A DNA stretch of 64,000 bases from Sphingomonas glacialis (GTDB lineage: Bacteria; Pseudomonadota; Alphaproteobacteria; Sphingomonadales; Sphingomonadaceae). Below the pieces are notes generated by a model. It was not told where the DNA came from. It searched no databases and saw nothing but the letters and a program-made list of their open reading frames with translations. The DNA is taken from assembly GCF_006439055.1 (NCBI RefSeq), contig NZ_RCZC01000002.1:62001-126000 (forward strand), read 5' to 3'. Positions within the stretch are counted from its first letter, which is position 1, and the number at the start of each line of letters is the position of its first letter. Below are positions 49,371-58,321 of the stretch, in pieces. The position numbers were made by a program, and so were the translations under genes.

Positions 49371-49447
49371 CGCTCCCCGGCGCAGGCCGGGGCCCAGTAG
49401 CCATGGCGGGGATCATCGAACGTACCGCCCGCCTTCGCCGGGGAACT
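49371..49447 (+). repeat. Family 2 palindromic repeat, degraded
   Basis: GCTCCCCGGCGCAGGCCGGG on the left and CGCCTTCGCCGGGGAAC on the right are inverse with a few mismatches. It lies between the convergent ends of the acyl-CoA ligase and DUF167 genes. The copy is shorter than that at 43822. Confidence 0.75.
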
Positions 49448-49470
49448 GGCTCACGTAACCGGAACCGAAC

Positions 49471-49764
49471 CTAGCGCGCGACCTGCACGACCTTGTCCCG
49501 CGCGGTCGCCCCGCGCACCAGCGTCAGCGCCGATTTCGGACAGCCGAGCGCTTCAGCGAGTAGCGCGAGGATCGCGTCATTCGCCTTGCCATCCTCGGGC
49601 GTGACCGTCGTGCGCACGCTCAGCACGCGCGGCGCCCCCGCTGCCGGCAACACCACCGTGTTCGCGCTCGCATTGGGCGTCGCGCGAACCGCGATCTGGC
49701 CGCGCTCGTCGACCAAAGCGAGCACCGCCGCACGGTCAGGCAGGCGATGTTTGACGCGGCTCAT
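49471..49764 (-). CDS. DUF167 family protein (YggU-like)
   Basis: A 97-residue protein with the family pattern: IAVRATPNASANTVV at one third, then VRTTVTPEDGKANDAILALL and ALGCPKSALTLVRGATARDK. The conserved P-x-A-x-x-N and the GKAN...L..LA..L pattern identify DUF167 (YggU/COG1872), a small alpha-beta fold of unknown function. The ATG at 49764 overlaps the stop of the radical SAM gene by four bases (ATGA), so the two are co-translated. Confidence 0.92.
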   Translation of the reverse strand: MSRVKHRLPDRAAVLALVDERGQIAVRATPNASANTVVLPAAGAPRVLSVRTTVTPEDGKANDAILALLAEALGCPKSALTLVRGATARDKVVQVAR

Positions 49765-50840
49765 CCGAACAAATCCCCCTGCGGCCCCGCCGGCGGGCGG
49801 AACAGCTCGCTGCGTAGCGCAATCCGTTCGACATTCATCCCATGTTTGCGACACGCGATCTGGAAGCGCGTCCGCAGCAGTTCCGCCCACGGCCCGCTGC
49901 CGCGCATCCGCGTGAAGAAGCCCGGATCGTTCTCACGCCCCTCGCGGATCGAGGCGATGATCGCCATCACCTTGCTCGCGCGGTCGGGAAAATGCGCGTC
50001 GAGCCACGCCTTGAACAGCGGCGCCACCTCCCAGGGCAGCCGCACCGGGATGAACGACACCGAGCGCGCCCCCGCCTCGGCCGCCCGCTCGATCAGATGC
50101 TCGATCTCGTGATCGGTGATCGCCGGGATCACCGGCGCGATCGAGACGTGCGTCGGGATCCCCGCCGCGACAAGCGCGCGCACCGCCGTCAACCTCCGCG
50201 TCGGGGTCGGCGCGCGCGGTTCCAGCGTCATCGCGATCTTCGGATCCAGCGAGGTGAGCGAAATCGCCACCGCCGCCAGCCCCTTCGCCGCCATCGGCGC
50301 GAGCAGATCGATATCGCGGACGACGCGGTCGGACTTGGTGGTGATCGTCAGCGGATGGTTGGTCTCGGCCAGCACTTCGAGACAGGCGCGCGTGATCCGC
50401 CAGTCGGTCTCGATCGGCTGATACGGATCGGTATTGGTGCCGAACGCGATCGGCTGCGCGACATAGCCGCGCTTCCCCAGTTCGGCGCGGAGCAGCTCTG
50501 CGGCATCGGGCTTGGCGAACAGCTTGCTCTCGAAATCGAGCCCGGGCGAGAGATCGTGGAAGGCGTGGGTCGGCCGCGCGAAGCAATAGATGCAGCCATG
50601 CTCGCACCCGCGATACGGGTTGATCGAGCGATCGAAGCCGATGTCGGGCGAGCTGTTGCGGCTGATGATCGTCCGCGCGCGCTCGACCGTCACCGTGGTG
50701 CGTAGCCGTGGCGGTGCGCCGTCGAGCCCCTCGCGATCATCGAGCCAGTCGCCATCCATGGCGCGTTCTGGCAGGTTGAAACGGGCGCTTTCGCGGTTGA
50801 GCGTAGCGCCGCGCTGGGGGCGTTTGTCGGCCATTGACAT
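49761..50840 (-). CDS. PA0069-family radical SAM protein (SplB-like)
   Basis: A 359-residue radical SAM enzyme. The [4Fe-4S] motif is CEHGCIYC (Cys79, Cys83, Cys86) preceded by DRSINPYRG, the combination seen in PA0069-family proteins related to spore photoproduct lyase SplB. FGTNTDPYQPIE, LTITTKSDRVVRDIDLL and HVSIAPVIPAITDHEIEHLI follow along the barrel. The reaction is not established; a nucleic-acid-related role is often proposed from the similarity to SplB. Two start codons lie six bases apart (50840 and 50834), neither with a strong ribosome binding site. It is co-translated with DUF167. Confidence 0.92.
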   Translation of the reverse strand: MSMADKRPQRGATLNRESARFNLPERAMDGDWLDDREGLDGAPPRLRTTVTVERARTIISRNSSPDIGFDRSINPYRGCEHGCIYCFARPTHAFHDLSPGLDFESKLFAKPDAAELLRAELGKRGYVAQPIAFGTNTDPYQPIETDWRITRACLEVLAETNHPLTITTKSDRVVRDIDLLAPMAAKGLAAVAISLTSLDPKIAMTLEPRAPTPTRRLTAVRALVAAGIPTHVSIAPVIPAITDHEIEHLIERAAEAGARSVSFIPVRLPWEVAPLFKAWLDAHFPDRASKVMAIIASIREGRENDPGFFTRMRGSGPWAELLRTRFQIACRKHGMNVERIALRSELFRPPAGPQGDLFG

Positions 50841-50890
50841 CGTGTAGCGAGCATATCAGAACGTAACAAGAACATTAAAGGGGGCGGGTT

Positions 50891-51229
50891 ATGGCGCGAC
50901 TGAACTATCTCGAGCTGCCGGTGCGCGACACCGCCACGGCCAAGGCCTTCTATTCGGCGGCATTCGGCTGGCAGTTCAGCGATTTCGGGCCGACCTACGC
51001 CGCGACGACGACCGGCGGCACCGAGGTCGGTTTCCAGGCCGATCCCGCCGAGGCGACTGCCGCGCCGCTGCCGGTCATTGAAGTCGAAGATCTGGAAGCC
51101 TGCGAAAAGAAGGTGCGCGACGCGGGTGGCGAGATTACCGTCGCGATCTTCGCTTTCCCGGGGGGACGGCGCTTCCATTTCCGCGATGTCGCGGGGCACG
51201 AACTGGCGGCGATGCAGGCCGGAGCGTGA
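50891..51229 (+). CDS. VOC/glyoxalase-like protein
   Basis: A 112-residue single-domain protein with the vicinal-oxygen-chelate pattern: LNYLELPVRDTATAKAFYSA, then FGWQFSDFGPTYAATTTGG, LPVIEVEDLEACEKKVRDAG and RRFHFRDVAGHELAAMQ. The GGRRFHFRDVAGHEL end is typical for the small VOC family related to YkcA and glyoxalase. It would dimerise to form two metal sites; possible ligands are Glu8 and His at the C-terminal HEL. The substrate is unknown. GGGGGCGGG lies just before the ATG. Confidence 0.88.
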   Translation: MARLNYLELPVRDTATAKAFYSAAFGWQFSDFGPTYAATTTGGTEVGFQADPAEATAAPLPVIEVEDLEACEKKVRDAGGEITVAIFAFPGGRRFHFRDVAGHELAAMQAGA

Positions 51230-51238
51230 TTGGGGCGG

Positions 51239-51565
51239 TTATTTGTGCGCGTCGAGATAGGCGCGCGCATTCCGTGCGGTAGCGCAATTCTTACGCTGAT
51301 GCGCACACGCGCTTTCGAGCGCCTCGACCACCTTGCGCTGCTCGTCGAGAACATGCGGGTCCGCGATGACCGAAGACGAGAAGACGTTGCGGAAGCGGTG
51401 TTCCGGTGATGCGGGGGCGGTGCTGCCAGACTGCTTTTGCGGCCGTTGTGGGTCGGCCTGTTGTCGGCCCAGCAGAATGCCCGCGTAAAACACGACGAGG
51501 CCGCCAAGGACGGCCAAGCAGATAATAATCCTGCGACGGGCCACCCGCGGCGCGGGCTGGTTCAT
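51239..51565 (-). CDS. Hypothetical membrane-anchored protein
   Basis: A 108-residue protein: basic N terminus (VARRRIIICLAVLGG), one transmembrane helix near residues 12-31, a Gln/Pro/Ser-rich linker (QQADPQRPQKQSGSTAPASP), and a helical end with two cysteines (SACAHQRKNCATARNA) that may form a disulfide in the periplasm. I do not recognise a family. It follows moaB at three bases distance on the same strand, so it is probably part of that operon. Confidence 0.6.
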   Translation of the reverse strand: MNQPAPRVARRRIIICLAVLGGLVVFYAGILLGRQQADPQRPQKQSGSTAPASPEHRFRNVFSSSVIADPHVLDEQRKVVEALESACAHQRKNCATARNARAYLDAHK

Positions 51566-51567
51566 CG

Positions 51568-52095
51568 CTACCGCTCGCGCAACCGCGGCATCAGTTCGAC
51601 GAAATTGCAGGGCTTGTGGCGGCTATCGAGCTGGCTCTCAAGGATCCCGTCCCAGCCATCCTTCACCGCCCCGGTCGAACCCGGCAGCGCGAAGATGTAC
51701 GTGCCACGCGTCACGCACGCGCAGGCGCGCGACTGGACCGTCGAGGTGCCGATCGTCTTGAAGCTCAGCCAGCGGAACAGCTCGCCGAACCCCGGGATCA
51801 TCTTGTCGGCGACGCGTTCGATCGCCTCGGGCGTGACGTCACGCCCGGTCACGCCGGTGCCGCCGGTCGAGATGATGCAATCGACCTCTGGATCGTCGAT
51901 CCAGCGATGGAACGTCGCGACCAGAAGATCGGCGTCGTCCTTGACGATCTCGCGCGCCGCCAAAACATGGCCCGCGTCCGTCAGCCGAGCAACCAGCGTG
52001 TCGCCCGACCGATCATCGGCCAAACCGCGCGTGTCGGAAACGGTGAGAACGGCAATCCGGACGGGAAGAAACGTTGCGCCTTCGTCAATTGGCAC
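51568..52095 (-). CDS. moaB: Molybdenum cofactor biosynthesis protein B
   Basis: A 175-residue MoaB/Mog-fold protein, linked to adenylylation of molybdopterin. Motifs are [20 protein letters not shown], then [40 protein letters not shown] and [19 protein letters not shown], which match MoaB rather than MogA. There are no other moa genes nearby. Its 5' end overlaps the 3' end of the lytic transglycosylase gene by eleven bases, and a small membrane protein gene follows. Confidence 0.94.
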   Translation of the reverse strand: MPIDEGATFLPVRIAVLTVSDTRGLADDRSGDTLVARLTDAGHVLAAREIVKDDADLLVATFHRWIDDPEVDCIISTGGTGVTGRDVTPEAIERVADKMIPGFGELFRWLSFKTIGTSTVQSRACACVTRGTYIFALPGSTGAVKDGWDGILESQLDSRHKPCNFVELMPRLRER

Positions 52096-53887
52096 TGGCG
52101 ACCGCCTTGCTCGGAAGGCTTGCCGAAGCGCGATAGCCGTTGCTCGAGGTCAGCCGCACCGCGGTCGCCCCCGGCAGGCCGGGGAAGCGCGGCCACATGC
52201 CCTGCGCGAGTGCCGCGCGGCTGACCGAAGCCGGCTTGCCGGTCTGCGCCTCATAGACCCAGTAATTGCGCAGCACGGTGGTGACGTAGCCGCGCGTCTC
52301 CCAATAGGGGATCGATTCGATGTAGAGCAACGGATCGCCGCCATCGCGGGTCTGCGCGTTCCACAATTCGACCGGGCCGGGGCCGGCATTGTACGCGGCG
52401 ATGACCTTGGGCAGCAGCCCCTCGGTGCAATGCTGGTCGCGCAATTGCTCCAGATAGCTCTGGCCGACCTCGAAATTGGTGCCGGGCCGCGACAGCGCGC
52501 TGCGGTCGAAGCTGCGGCCCTGCTTGCGCGCGATATCGGTCGCCGCGCGCGGCATCACCTGCATCAGGCCGTATGCGCCCGCCGGGCTCACCACGTCGGT
52601 GCGGAAGCGCGATTCCTGGAGCGTGTGCGCGAACACCAGCGCCTTGTCGACGCGCCAGCCGCCATCGGGAGTCCAATTGGGCGCGGGGAAGCGCGCCTCG
52701 AGCGGCGGGGTCGCACCGACCGGGCCGTTGTGCGACAGCCACACCTGCGTCGCGGGCAGATCGAGCGCTGCCGCCACGCGCACCAGAGCGGGATATTCGG
52801 AAGGATCGCCGATCCGCGCCTGCTGGCGGATCACCGTATCAGCGAGGCCGTTCTCGCCGATCTCGACGAGAGCGGCTGCGACGCGGACATTGGGGCGACG
52901 CCCGACCTGCTGCCAGTCGCTCGCCGCCGACAGCGTCACGGCGCGATTGGGCGCGTCCTTGATGCCGAGCGCCTGACGCGCCAGCAGACCGTAGAAGGTC
53001 TCGCGATATTGCGCGGCGTTCTTGAGGCGGTTCTCGATCCGGTCGGGTCGGCCGCACTGCATGTCGGCGCGTGCGGTCCAATAGAGCCCCGCGGCGCGCA
53101 GTTCGATATCGCTCGCGCGGGCAGCGACGCTCTGGAACAGCTCGCCCGCCGCGGCGCAGTCGCGCTGGCGCCATGCGGCGAGTGCGCCGACCCAAACCGC
53201 CTCGACCGCGAAATCGCCGTAGCCGCTGCCGGCACGCGCCGCCATCGTGCGGGCGTTGGTGTCGTCGCCCGCGAGATAATACATCCAGGCGATCTTGCGC
53301 TGCCATTCGGTCATCGAATCCGACGACAGGCCAGGCGTCGATTCGAGCAATTGCTGCGCTTCGAAGCCGCGATCTTCCTTGATCAGCGGCTGCATCTTGA
53401 GCGCGAGCTCGACCGCGAGCATGTCGCCAGTGCCGAAGCTCTTCGCGCGCTTGCGGGCCGGTGCGCCGTCGATCCAGCGCAGCGCCCGCGCCTCGGGCAA
53501 GGGCGGCAGGCCAACGCCACCGCGCGACGCCGCCATCGTCAGCAGCTGCTTGGCCTGCGGCAATTCAGGCGCATCGGCGAGCAGCTTCATCAGCGGGTCG
53601 AGCTCGGCCTTGGGCGATCCCTTGGCGGTGAGCAGTTCGGCTTCGGCGATCGCATGGAGCGGGCCGGGCTTGAGCGCGGTGAGCAGGAGCTGCGCATCCT
53701 GCCACTTCTGCGCGCGGATGCTCGCAAAGACCGCGCGATAGCCGTCGCGCTGTTCGGGATCGAGCTGGGTCGGGATGATGCTGCGCTGGCTGGTCTGGAC
53801 AGAGGCCATCGGCGGTTCGCCGGCCGCCTGTGCGATGCCGGGCACCGCCAGAAGAAGAGCGGTGAAAATGGCCCGCTTTGCGCTCAT
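52085..53887 (-). CDS. slt: Soluble-type lytic murein transglycosylase
   Basis: A 600-residue exported peptidoglycan lyase. The signal peptide [20 protein letters not shown] lies at the N terminus. A long alpha-helical superhelical U-domain follows (residues about 30-400, tetratricopeptide-like). The SLT catalytic domain has Glu425 in [12 protein letters not shown], then [14 protein letters not shown] and [16 protein letters not shown]. The [20 protein letters not shown] end is typical. The start at 53887 overlaps the stop of the upstream uracil-DNA-glycosylase-like gene (ATGA). It probably trims or recycles septal and side-wall glycan. Confidence 0.93.
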   Translation of the reverse strand: MSAKRAIFTALLLAVPGIAQAAGEPPMASVQTSQRSIIPTQLDPEQRDGYRAVFASIRAQKWQDAQLLLTALKPGPLHAIAEAELLTAKGSPKAELDPLMKLLADAPELPQAKQLLTMAASRGGVGLPPLPEARALRWIDGAPARKRAKSFGTGDMLAVELALKMQPLIKEDRGFEAQQLLESTPGLSSDSMTEWQRKIAWMYYLAGDDTNARTMAARAGSGYGDFAVEAVWVGALAAWRQRDCAAAGELFQSVAARASDIELRAAGLYWTARADMQCGRPDRIENRLKNAAQYRETFYGLLARQALGIKDAPNRAVTLSAASDWQQVGRRPNVRVAAALVEIGENGLADTVIRQQARIGDPSEYPALVRVAAALDLPATQVWLSHNGPVGATPPLEARFPAPNWTPDGGWRVDKALVFAHTLQESRFRTDVVSPAGAYGLMQVMPRAATDIARKQGRSFDRSALSRPGTNFEVGQSYLEQLRDQHCTEGLLPKVIAAYNAGPGPVELWNAQTRDGGDPLLYIESIPYWETRGYVTTVLRNYWVYEAQTGKPASVSRAALAQGMWPRFPGLPGATAVRLTSSNGYRASASLPSKAVASAN

Positions 53888-54636
53888 GCGCTCAACCCTG
53901 CGATCAACATCTGTAAATCCTTCCACGCCCGGGCCTTTTCGGCCGGGCGTTCCAGCAAGAGCCGCGGATGGAAACTGGCCACCACATCGACCGTCACAGC
54001 CGGCATGCCATCCTCTAGGTTAATTGGGTGTAAACTACCGCGGGCATGCGCGACGTCCATCCCTGTCAACGCACGGCTCGGCGCATTTCCCAGCACGAGC
54101 AGCCGCGGCGGCTTCACCAAGGCGACGTGATGCCGTGCGACCTCGACAATCCGCTGCTCGATTTCGGGCGCGATCCGCCCCGCCGTCGGGCGCTTGCTGC
54201 ACATCGGCACTAGGTAGACCGAATCGCGACTCTGGCCGATCGCGGCGAGCATCCGGTCGAACAGCCGCCCGACCGGCCCGCTGAACAGGCTGCCCGATTC
54301 GCCATCTTCGCGGTCGGGCACGTCGGTCAAAATCATGATCCCGGCCGACGGATCGCCCGAAGCGCCGATCGGATCGCCACGCCATTCGGCCTCGGGCGCA
54401 TCGGCACCGGCGCGCCAGGTCAGGAAATCCTCGAGCGTGCGCGGCAGCGGCAGGACGACCGGTTCCGCTACGGCGGTAACGCGTGCGCGCTGCTCGGGCA
54501 CGACGACGGGCACGGCCGGGGCGGCGGTCCAGTCGCGCGGCGCCTCGTCGACCAGCGCATCGATACCGGCGTCGCGCCACCATTCGAGCGCGCTCGCCGC
54601 GGCCATCCGCCAGTCGATATTTTGGTCAGCCCCCAT
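53884..54636 (-). CDS. Uracil-DNA glycosylase superfamily protein, atypical
   Basis: A 250-residue protein with the UDG fold in its C-terminal two thirds: LFSGPVGRLFDRMLAAIGQS, VYLVPMCSKRPTAGR, PRLLVLGNAPSRALTG and the C-terminal VASFHPRLLL. In family 4/5 glycosylases four cysteines bind a [4Fe-4S] cluster; here only one cysteine exists (in VPMCSKRP). The first motif, normally GEGPG-like, reads TDVPDREDGESG. It is therefore a derived member; activity on uracil is not assured. The N-terminal 90 residues are Ala/Pro/Val-rich. The gene is co-translated with slt and moaB and diverges from ETF-QO. Confidence 0.8.
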   Translation of the reverse strand: MGADQNIDWRMAAASALEWWRDAGIDALVDEAPRDWTAAPAVPVVVPEQRARVTAVAEPVVLPLPRTLEDFLTWRAGADAPEAEWRGDPIGASGDPSAGIMILTDVPDREDGESGSLFSGPVGRLFDRMLAAIGQSRDSVYLVPMCSKRPTAGRIAPEIEQRIVEVARHHVALVKPPRLLVLGNAPSRALTGMDVAHARGSLHPINLEDGMPAVTVDVVASFHPRLLLERPAEKARAWKDLQMLIAGLSA

Positions 54637-54753
54637 ATGGCGCTATAGGTACCATGTTGACGCGAAGGTCAATTCGCTGGCACGCGCAGCAGGACAGGAA
54701 GTGCCGCGTGCGCGACGAGACCGACGCGATGGCACCCCGGATGGAGATGTAAA

Positions 54754-56427
54754 TTGAGCGAAGGCGAAAACCACCGCGAGTCCATGCCGTACGATGTCGT
54801 CATCGTCGGCGCCGGACCGTCCGGCCTGTCGGCAGCGATCCGGCTGAAACAGGTGGCGGCCGAGAAGGGCGCCGAGCTGTCGGTTTGCGTGCTCGAAAAG
54901 GGCTCGGAAGTCGGCGCGCACATCCTGTCGGGCGCGGTGATCGATCCCAAGAGCCTCGACGAATTGCTCCCCAACTGGCGCGAGGACGGCTGTCCGCTCG
55001 CCGAGGTGCCGGTCACCGAGAACCATCACTGGGTGCTGAGCAAAGGTGGCAAGCGCAACCTGCCGCACTTCCTCACGCCGTCGTTCATGCACAACAAGGG
55101 CACCTATACCGGCAGCCTCGGCAATCTGTGCCGCTGGCTCGCGGGCAAGGCCGAGGAGCTCGGCGTCGAGATCTTCCCCGGCTTCGCTGCCGCCGAGATC
55201 CTCTACAATGACGACGGTTCGGTAAAGGGCGTCGCGACCGGCGACATGGGCGTCGCGCGCGATGGCACGCACAAGGGCGACTATACGCCGGGGCTCGAGC
55301 TCCACGCGAAATACACCTTTTTCTCGGAAGGGTGCCGTGGCCATCTGACCAAGCAGCTGCTGCGCACCTTCGATCTGGCGAAGGACAGCGACCCGCAGGT
55401 CTACGGCCTCGGCGTCAAGGAATTGTGGGACATCGATCCCGCGCTGCATTCGCCGGGCCGCGTGATCCACACGCAGGGCTGGCCGCTCAGCGAGACGCAC
55501 GGCTCGAACGGCGGCGGCTGGATCTATCACCAGGCCAATGGCCAGGTGTCGATCGGCTTCGTGACGTGGCTCAACTACACCAACCCGTATCTCTCGCCGT
55601 TCCAGGAGATGCAGCGCTGGAAGACGCATCCCGAGATCGCGGCGCTGCTCAAGGGCGCCAAGCGCGTCAGCTACGGCGCGCGCGCGATCAGCGATGGCGG
55701 GCTGCAGTCGATCCCCAAGCTGGTGATGCCCGGCGCGGCGCTGATCGGCGACAGCGCGGGCTTCCTCAACGTGCCGCGGATCAAGGGCACGCATACCGCG
55801 ATGAAATCGGGCATGCTCGCCGCCGAGGCCGCCGCCGATGCGATCCTCAGCCAGCGTGAACATGACGAGCTCGCCGCCTATCCCGCGGCGTTCGATGAGA
55901 GCTGGGTGAAGAAGGAGCTGTCGGTCGTCCGCAACGTCGTGCCGCTGGTCAAGAAGTTCGGCGATTTCGTCGGTTCGGGGCTCGCCGGCGTGACGATGTG
56001 GCTAGAGCATTGGGGGCTCAAGGTGCCCTTCACGCTGCACCATCATCCCGATCACGAGAGCCTGTGGCGCAAGGATCAGGTCCAGCCGATCGTCTATCCC
56101 AAGGCCGACGGCGTGCTGACCTTCGACCGCCTGTCCTCTGTGTTCATCTCGAACACCAATCACGAGGAGGACCAGCCGGTCCATCTGACGCTCAAGGACG
56201 CGGATGTTCCGGTGCAGTACAATCTGCCGACTTATGACGAGCCGGCGCAGCGCTATTGCCCGGCGGGCGTGTACGAGATCGTCGGCGAGGAAACCGGCGA
56301 TCCCAAGTTCGTGATCAACGCGCAGAACTGCGTCCACTGCAAGACCTGCGACATCAAGGACCCGACGCAGAACATCAACTGGGTCGTGCCCGAGGGCGGC
56401 GGTGGGCCGAATTATCCGAATATGTAA
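54754..56427 (+). CDS. Electron transfer flavoprotein-ubiquinone oxidoreductase
   Basis: A 557-residue membrane-associated flavoprotein that passes electrons from ETF to ubiquinone. The FAD-binding motif is VVIVGAGPSGLSAAIRLKQ, with GSEVGAHILSGAVIDPKSL next. The ubiquinone/membrane region includes GGGWIYHQANGQVSIGFVTW. Near the C terminus the [4Fe-4S] cysteines are in QRYCPAGVYE and NCVHCKTCDIKDPTQNI. The start is a TTG at 54754 with GGAG seven bases upstream. ETF subunit genes are not in the window. It serves fatty-acid and amino-acid oxidation. Confidence 0.96.
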   Translation: MSEGENHRESMPYDVVIVGAGPSGLSAAIRLKQVAAEKGAELSVCVLEKGSEVGAHILSGAVIDPKSLDELLPNWREDGCPLAEVPVTENHHWVLSKGGKRNLPHFLTPSFMHNKGTYTGSLGNLCRWLAGKAEELGVEIFPGFAAAEILYNDDGSVKGVATGDMGVARDGTHKGDYTPGLELHAKYTFFSEGCRGHLTKQLLRTFDLAKDSDPQVYGLGVKELWDIDPALHSPGRVIHTQGWPLSETHGSNGGGWIYHQANGQVSIGFVTWLNYTNPYLSPFQEMQRWKTHPEIAALLKGAKRVSYGARAISDGGLQSIPKLVMPGAALIGDSAGFLNVPRIKGTHTAMKSGMLAAEAAADAILSQREHDELAAYPAAFDESWVKKELSVVRNVVPLVKKFGDFVGSGLAGVTMWLEHWGLKVPFTLHHHPDHESLWRKDQVQPIVYPKADGVLTFDRLSSVFISNTNHEEDQPVHLTLKDADVPVQYNLPTYDEPAQRYCPAGVYEIVGEETGDPKFVINAQNCVHCKTCDIKDPTQNINWVVPEGGGGPNYPNM

Positions 56428-56540
56428 GGCGCGCCGGGCAAGGCGCAGCCAAGCTGCGTCGCGCCTCAAGGCGCGCCCGGCCGGCGGCGCCCGAAGCGCC
56501 GTCCGACGACGCGGCTTCGCCGCGGCGCTCTCAACCGGAC
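56428..56540. other. Hairpin-rich spacer between ETF-QO and ispE
   Basis: Directly after the stop codon there are nested stems: CCGGGC/GCCCGG (56434-56439 with 56475-56480) enclosing GCGCAGC/GCTGCG; GGCGC/GCGCC (56486-56500); and CGCGGC/GCCGCG with loop TTC (56510-56524). No T-run follows, so it is not a simple terminator. Confidence 0.5.
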
Positions 56541-56547
56541 GAAGCGA

Positions 56548-57372
56548 ATGATTACCGAAACCGCCCCCGCCAAGATCAACCTAGCGCTCCACGTCCGCGC
56601 GCGCCGGTCGGATGGCTATCACGAGCTCGAGACGCTGTTCGCCTTCGTCGCCGACGGTGACACGGTGACGCTCGCGCCGGGGCCGCTCTCGCTGTCGATC
56701 ACCGGCCCGTTCTCCGCGGGCCTGAGCGGTGGAGGCGACAACCTCGTCTTCCGCGCCGCCCGCGCTTTCGCTGCCGCCTTCGACCTACCGGAGGAAGGCG
56801 CCTTCACGCTCGACAAGCACTTGCCCGTCGCCTCGGGGATCGGCGGCGGCTCGGCCGATGCCGCCGCGGCGCTCCGCGCGCTCGCCCGCGCGAATGCCAT
56901 CGCGATCGACGACCCCAAGCTGTTCGACATCGCCGCCGCACTTGGGTCGGACGTCCCGGCGTGTCTGCTCGGCCGCACCGCGTTGGGGCAGGGGCGGGGC
57001 GAGCGCCTGGTTCCCTTAGACGGCCCTACCGGAATGCCGGTGCTGCTCGTCAACCCAGGCGTCGCGGTGTCGACCGCCGCGGTCTTCAAGGCATGGGACG
57101 GCATCGATCTCGGCGCGATGCCCGAAGGCGACGTGCTCGACGTAGCGCTCGCCGCACGCAACGACCTCGAGCCGCCCGCGCGCCGGCTCGCGCCTGAAAT
57201 CGACGGCGTGCTCGCGCTGCTCGCCGAGGGCACGCCGCTGCTCGCGCGCATGTCGGGCTCGGGCGCGACGTGCTTCGCGCTCTATGCCACCACGGCCGAG
57301 CGCAGCGCGGCCGCCGAGCGGATCCGCGCCGCGCAGCCCGGCTATTGGTGTCTCGAAACGACACTCGCGTGA
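56548..57372 (+). CDS. ispE: 4-diphosphocytidyl-2-C-methyl-D-erythritol kinase
   Basis: A 274-residue GHMP kinase of the non-mevalonate isoprenoid pathway. TAPAKINLALHVRARRSDGY at the N terminus carries the catalytic lysine and substrate-binding residues; the ATP loop is LPVASGIGGGSADAAAALRA (about 90-109), with SDVPACLLGRTALGQGRGE in the middle and the GHMP C-terminal motif MSGSGATCFALY. Length is standard. A hairpin-rich spacer separates it from ETF-QO on the same strand. Confidence 0.96.
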   Translation: MITETAPAKINLALHVRARRSDGYHELETLFAFVADGDTVTLAPGPLSLSITGPFSAGLSGGGDNLVFRAARAFAAAFDLPEEGAFTLDKHLPVASGIGGGSADAAAALRALARANAIAIDDPKLFDIAAALGSDVPACLLGRTALGQGRGERLVPLDGPTGMPVLLVNPGVAVSTAAVFKAWDGIDLGAMPEGDVLDVALAARNDLEPPARRLAPEIDGVLALLAEGTPLLARMSGSGATCFALYATTAERSAAAERIRAAQPGYWCLETTLA

Positions 57373-57577
57373 CACTTGGCCGCGTCATTCTGGGACATGC
57401 GCTCGTCCGCCAGCGCCGAAATCGACGGAAAACCGCGATTGGCGCGGCGCTTGCTGTGCTAAGGCAAGATGGGTCCGCCGCCCGCCGCGGTGCGCCCGTT
57501 GATGGTCCATGGCCCCGCCGTGCGCCATTCCCCGGCCGGGGTGGTGATATCGATTTCACCGCCCCGGTCGTGACCCC

Positions 57578-58312
57578 ATGACGCTGCCCCACATCATCCC
57601 CGGCAAACCCCGCGGCATCCTACTGGTCTGCGATCACGCGTCGAATGCGGTGCCCGACGGCATCGATCTCGGCATCGCGCCCGCGCTGCTCGAAAAGCAT
57701 ATCGCGATCGACATCGGCAGCGCCGCGCTGACCGAGTCGCTTGCGTCAACGTTGCAAGCCCCCGCCTTGCTTGCCACGCTGTCGCGGCTGGTGACCGACC
57801 TCAACCGCCCGACCGACCATCCCGGCCTGATCCCGCTATCGAGCGACGGCCATGCCATCCCCGGCAACGCTACCGCCGACCGCACCGACCGGGTCGCCCG
57901 CTTCCACGCGCCGTATCACGACGCGCTCGCCGCGCTGATCGTCGAAACGCAGCCTGTGCTCGTCGCGGCAATCCACAGCTTCACGCCGCGGCTCGAACAG
58001 GGCGACGGTGGGCCGCGCCCATGGGAAATCGGCATCCTGTCGAACACCGACCGCCGCGCAGCCGATCTCGCACTGCCACTGCTCGCGGCGCAGGGCCTCG
58101 TCACCGGCGACAACGAGCCCTATTCGGGCCAGCTGCTCAACGCGACGCTCGACCGCCACGGCGAGGACAATGGCATCGCCAGCCTGTCGATCGAAATCCG
58201 CAACGATCTGATCGCCGACCCCGCTGGCGTACGGCGTTGGACCGCGATCCTCGCGCCAATCTTGCGCGATATCAGCAACAGACTTGCGTCGGGCGATCTT
58301 CCTACGCAATAG
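57578..58312 (+). CDS. N-formylglutamate amidohydrolase family protein
   Basis: A 244-residue zinc hydrolase family member. It has the family pattern VCDHASNAVPDGIDLGI near residue 18, then DIGSAALTESL, LVTDLNRPTDHPGLIPLSSD and AAIHSFTPRL, with GQLLNATLDRHGEDNGIASL and SIEIRNDLI at the C-terminal half. Family members hydrolyse N-formylglutamate in histidine degradation, but no hut genes are here, so the substrate is uncertain. About 205 bases without a believable gene separate it from ispE. It precedes ilvD by nine bases on the same strand. Confidence 0.9.
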   Translation: MTLPHIIPGKPRGILLVCDHASNAVPDGIDLGIAPALLEKHIAIDIGSAALTESLASTLQAPALLATLSRLVTDLNRPTDHPGLIPLSSDGHAIPGNATADRTDRVARFHAPYHDALAALIVETQPVLVAAIHSFTPRLEQGDGGPRPWEIGILSNTDRRAADLALPLLAAQGLVTGDNEPYSGQLLNATLDRHGEDNGIASLSIEIRNDLIADPAGVRRWTAILAPILRDISNRLASGDLPTQ

Positions 58313-58321
58313 GCTGTCGCC

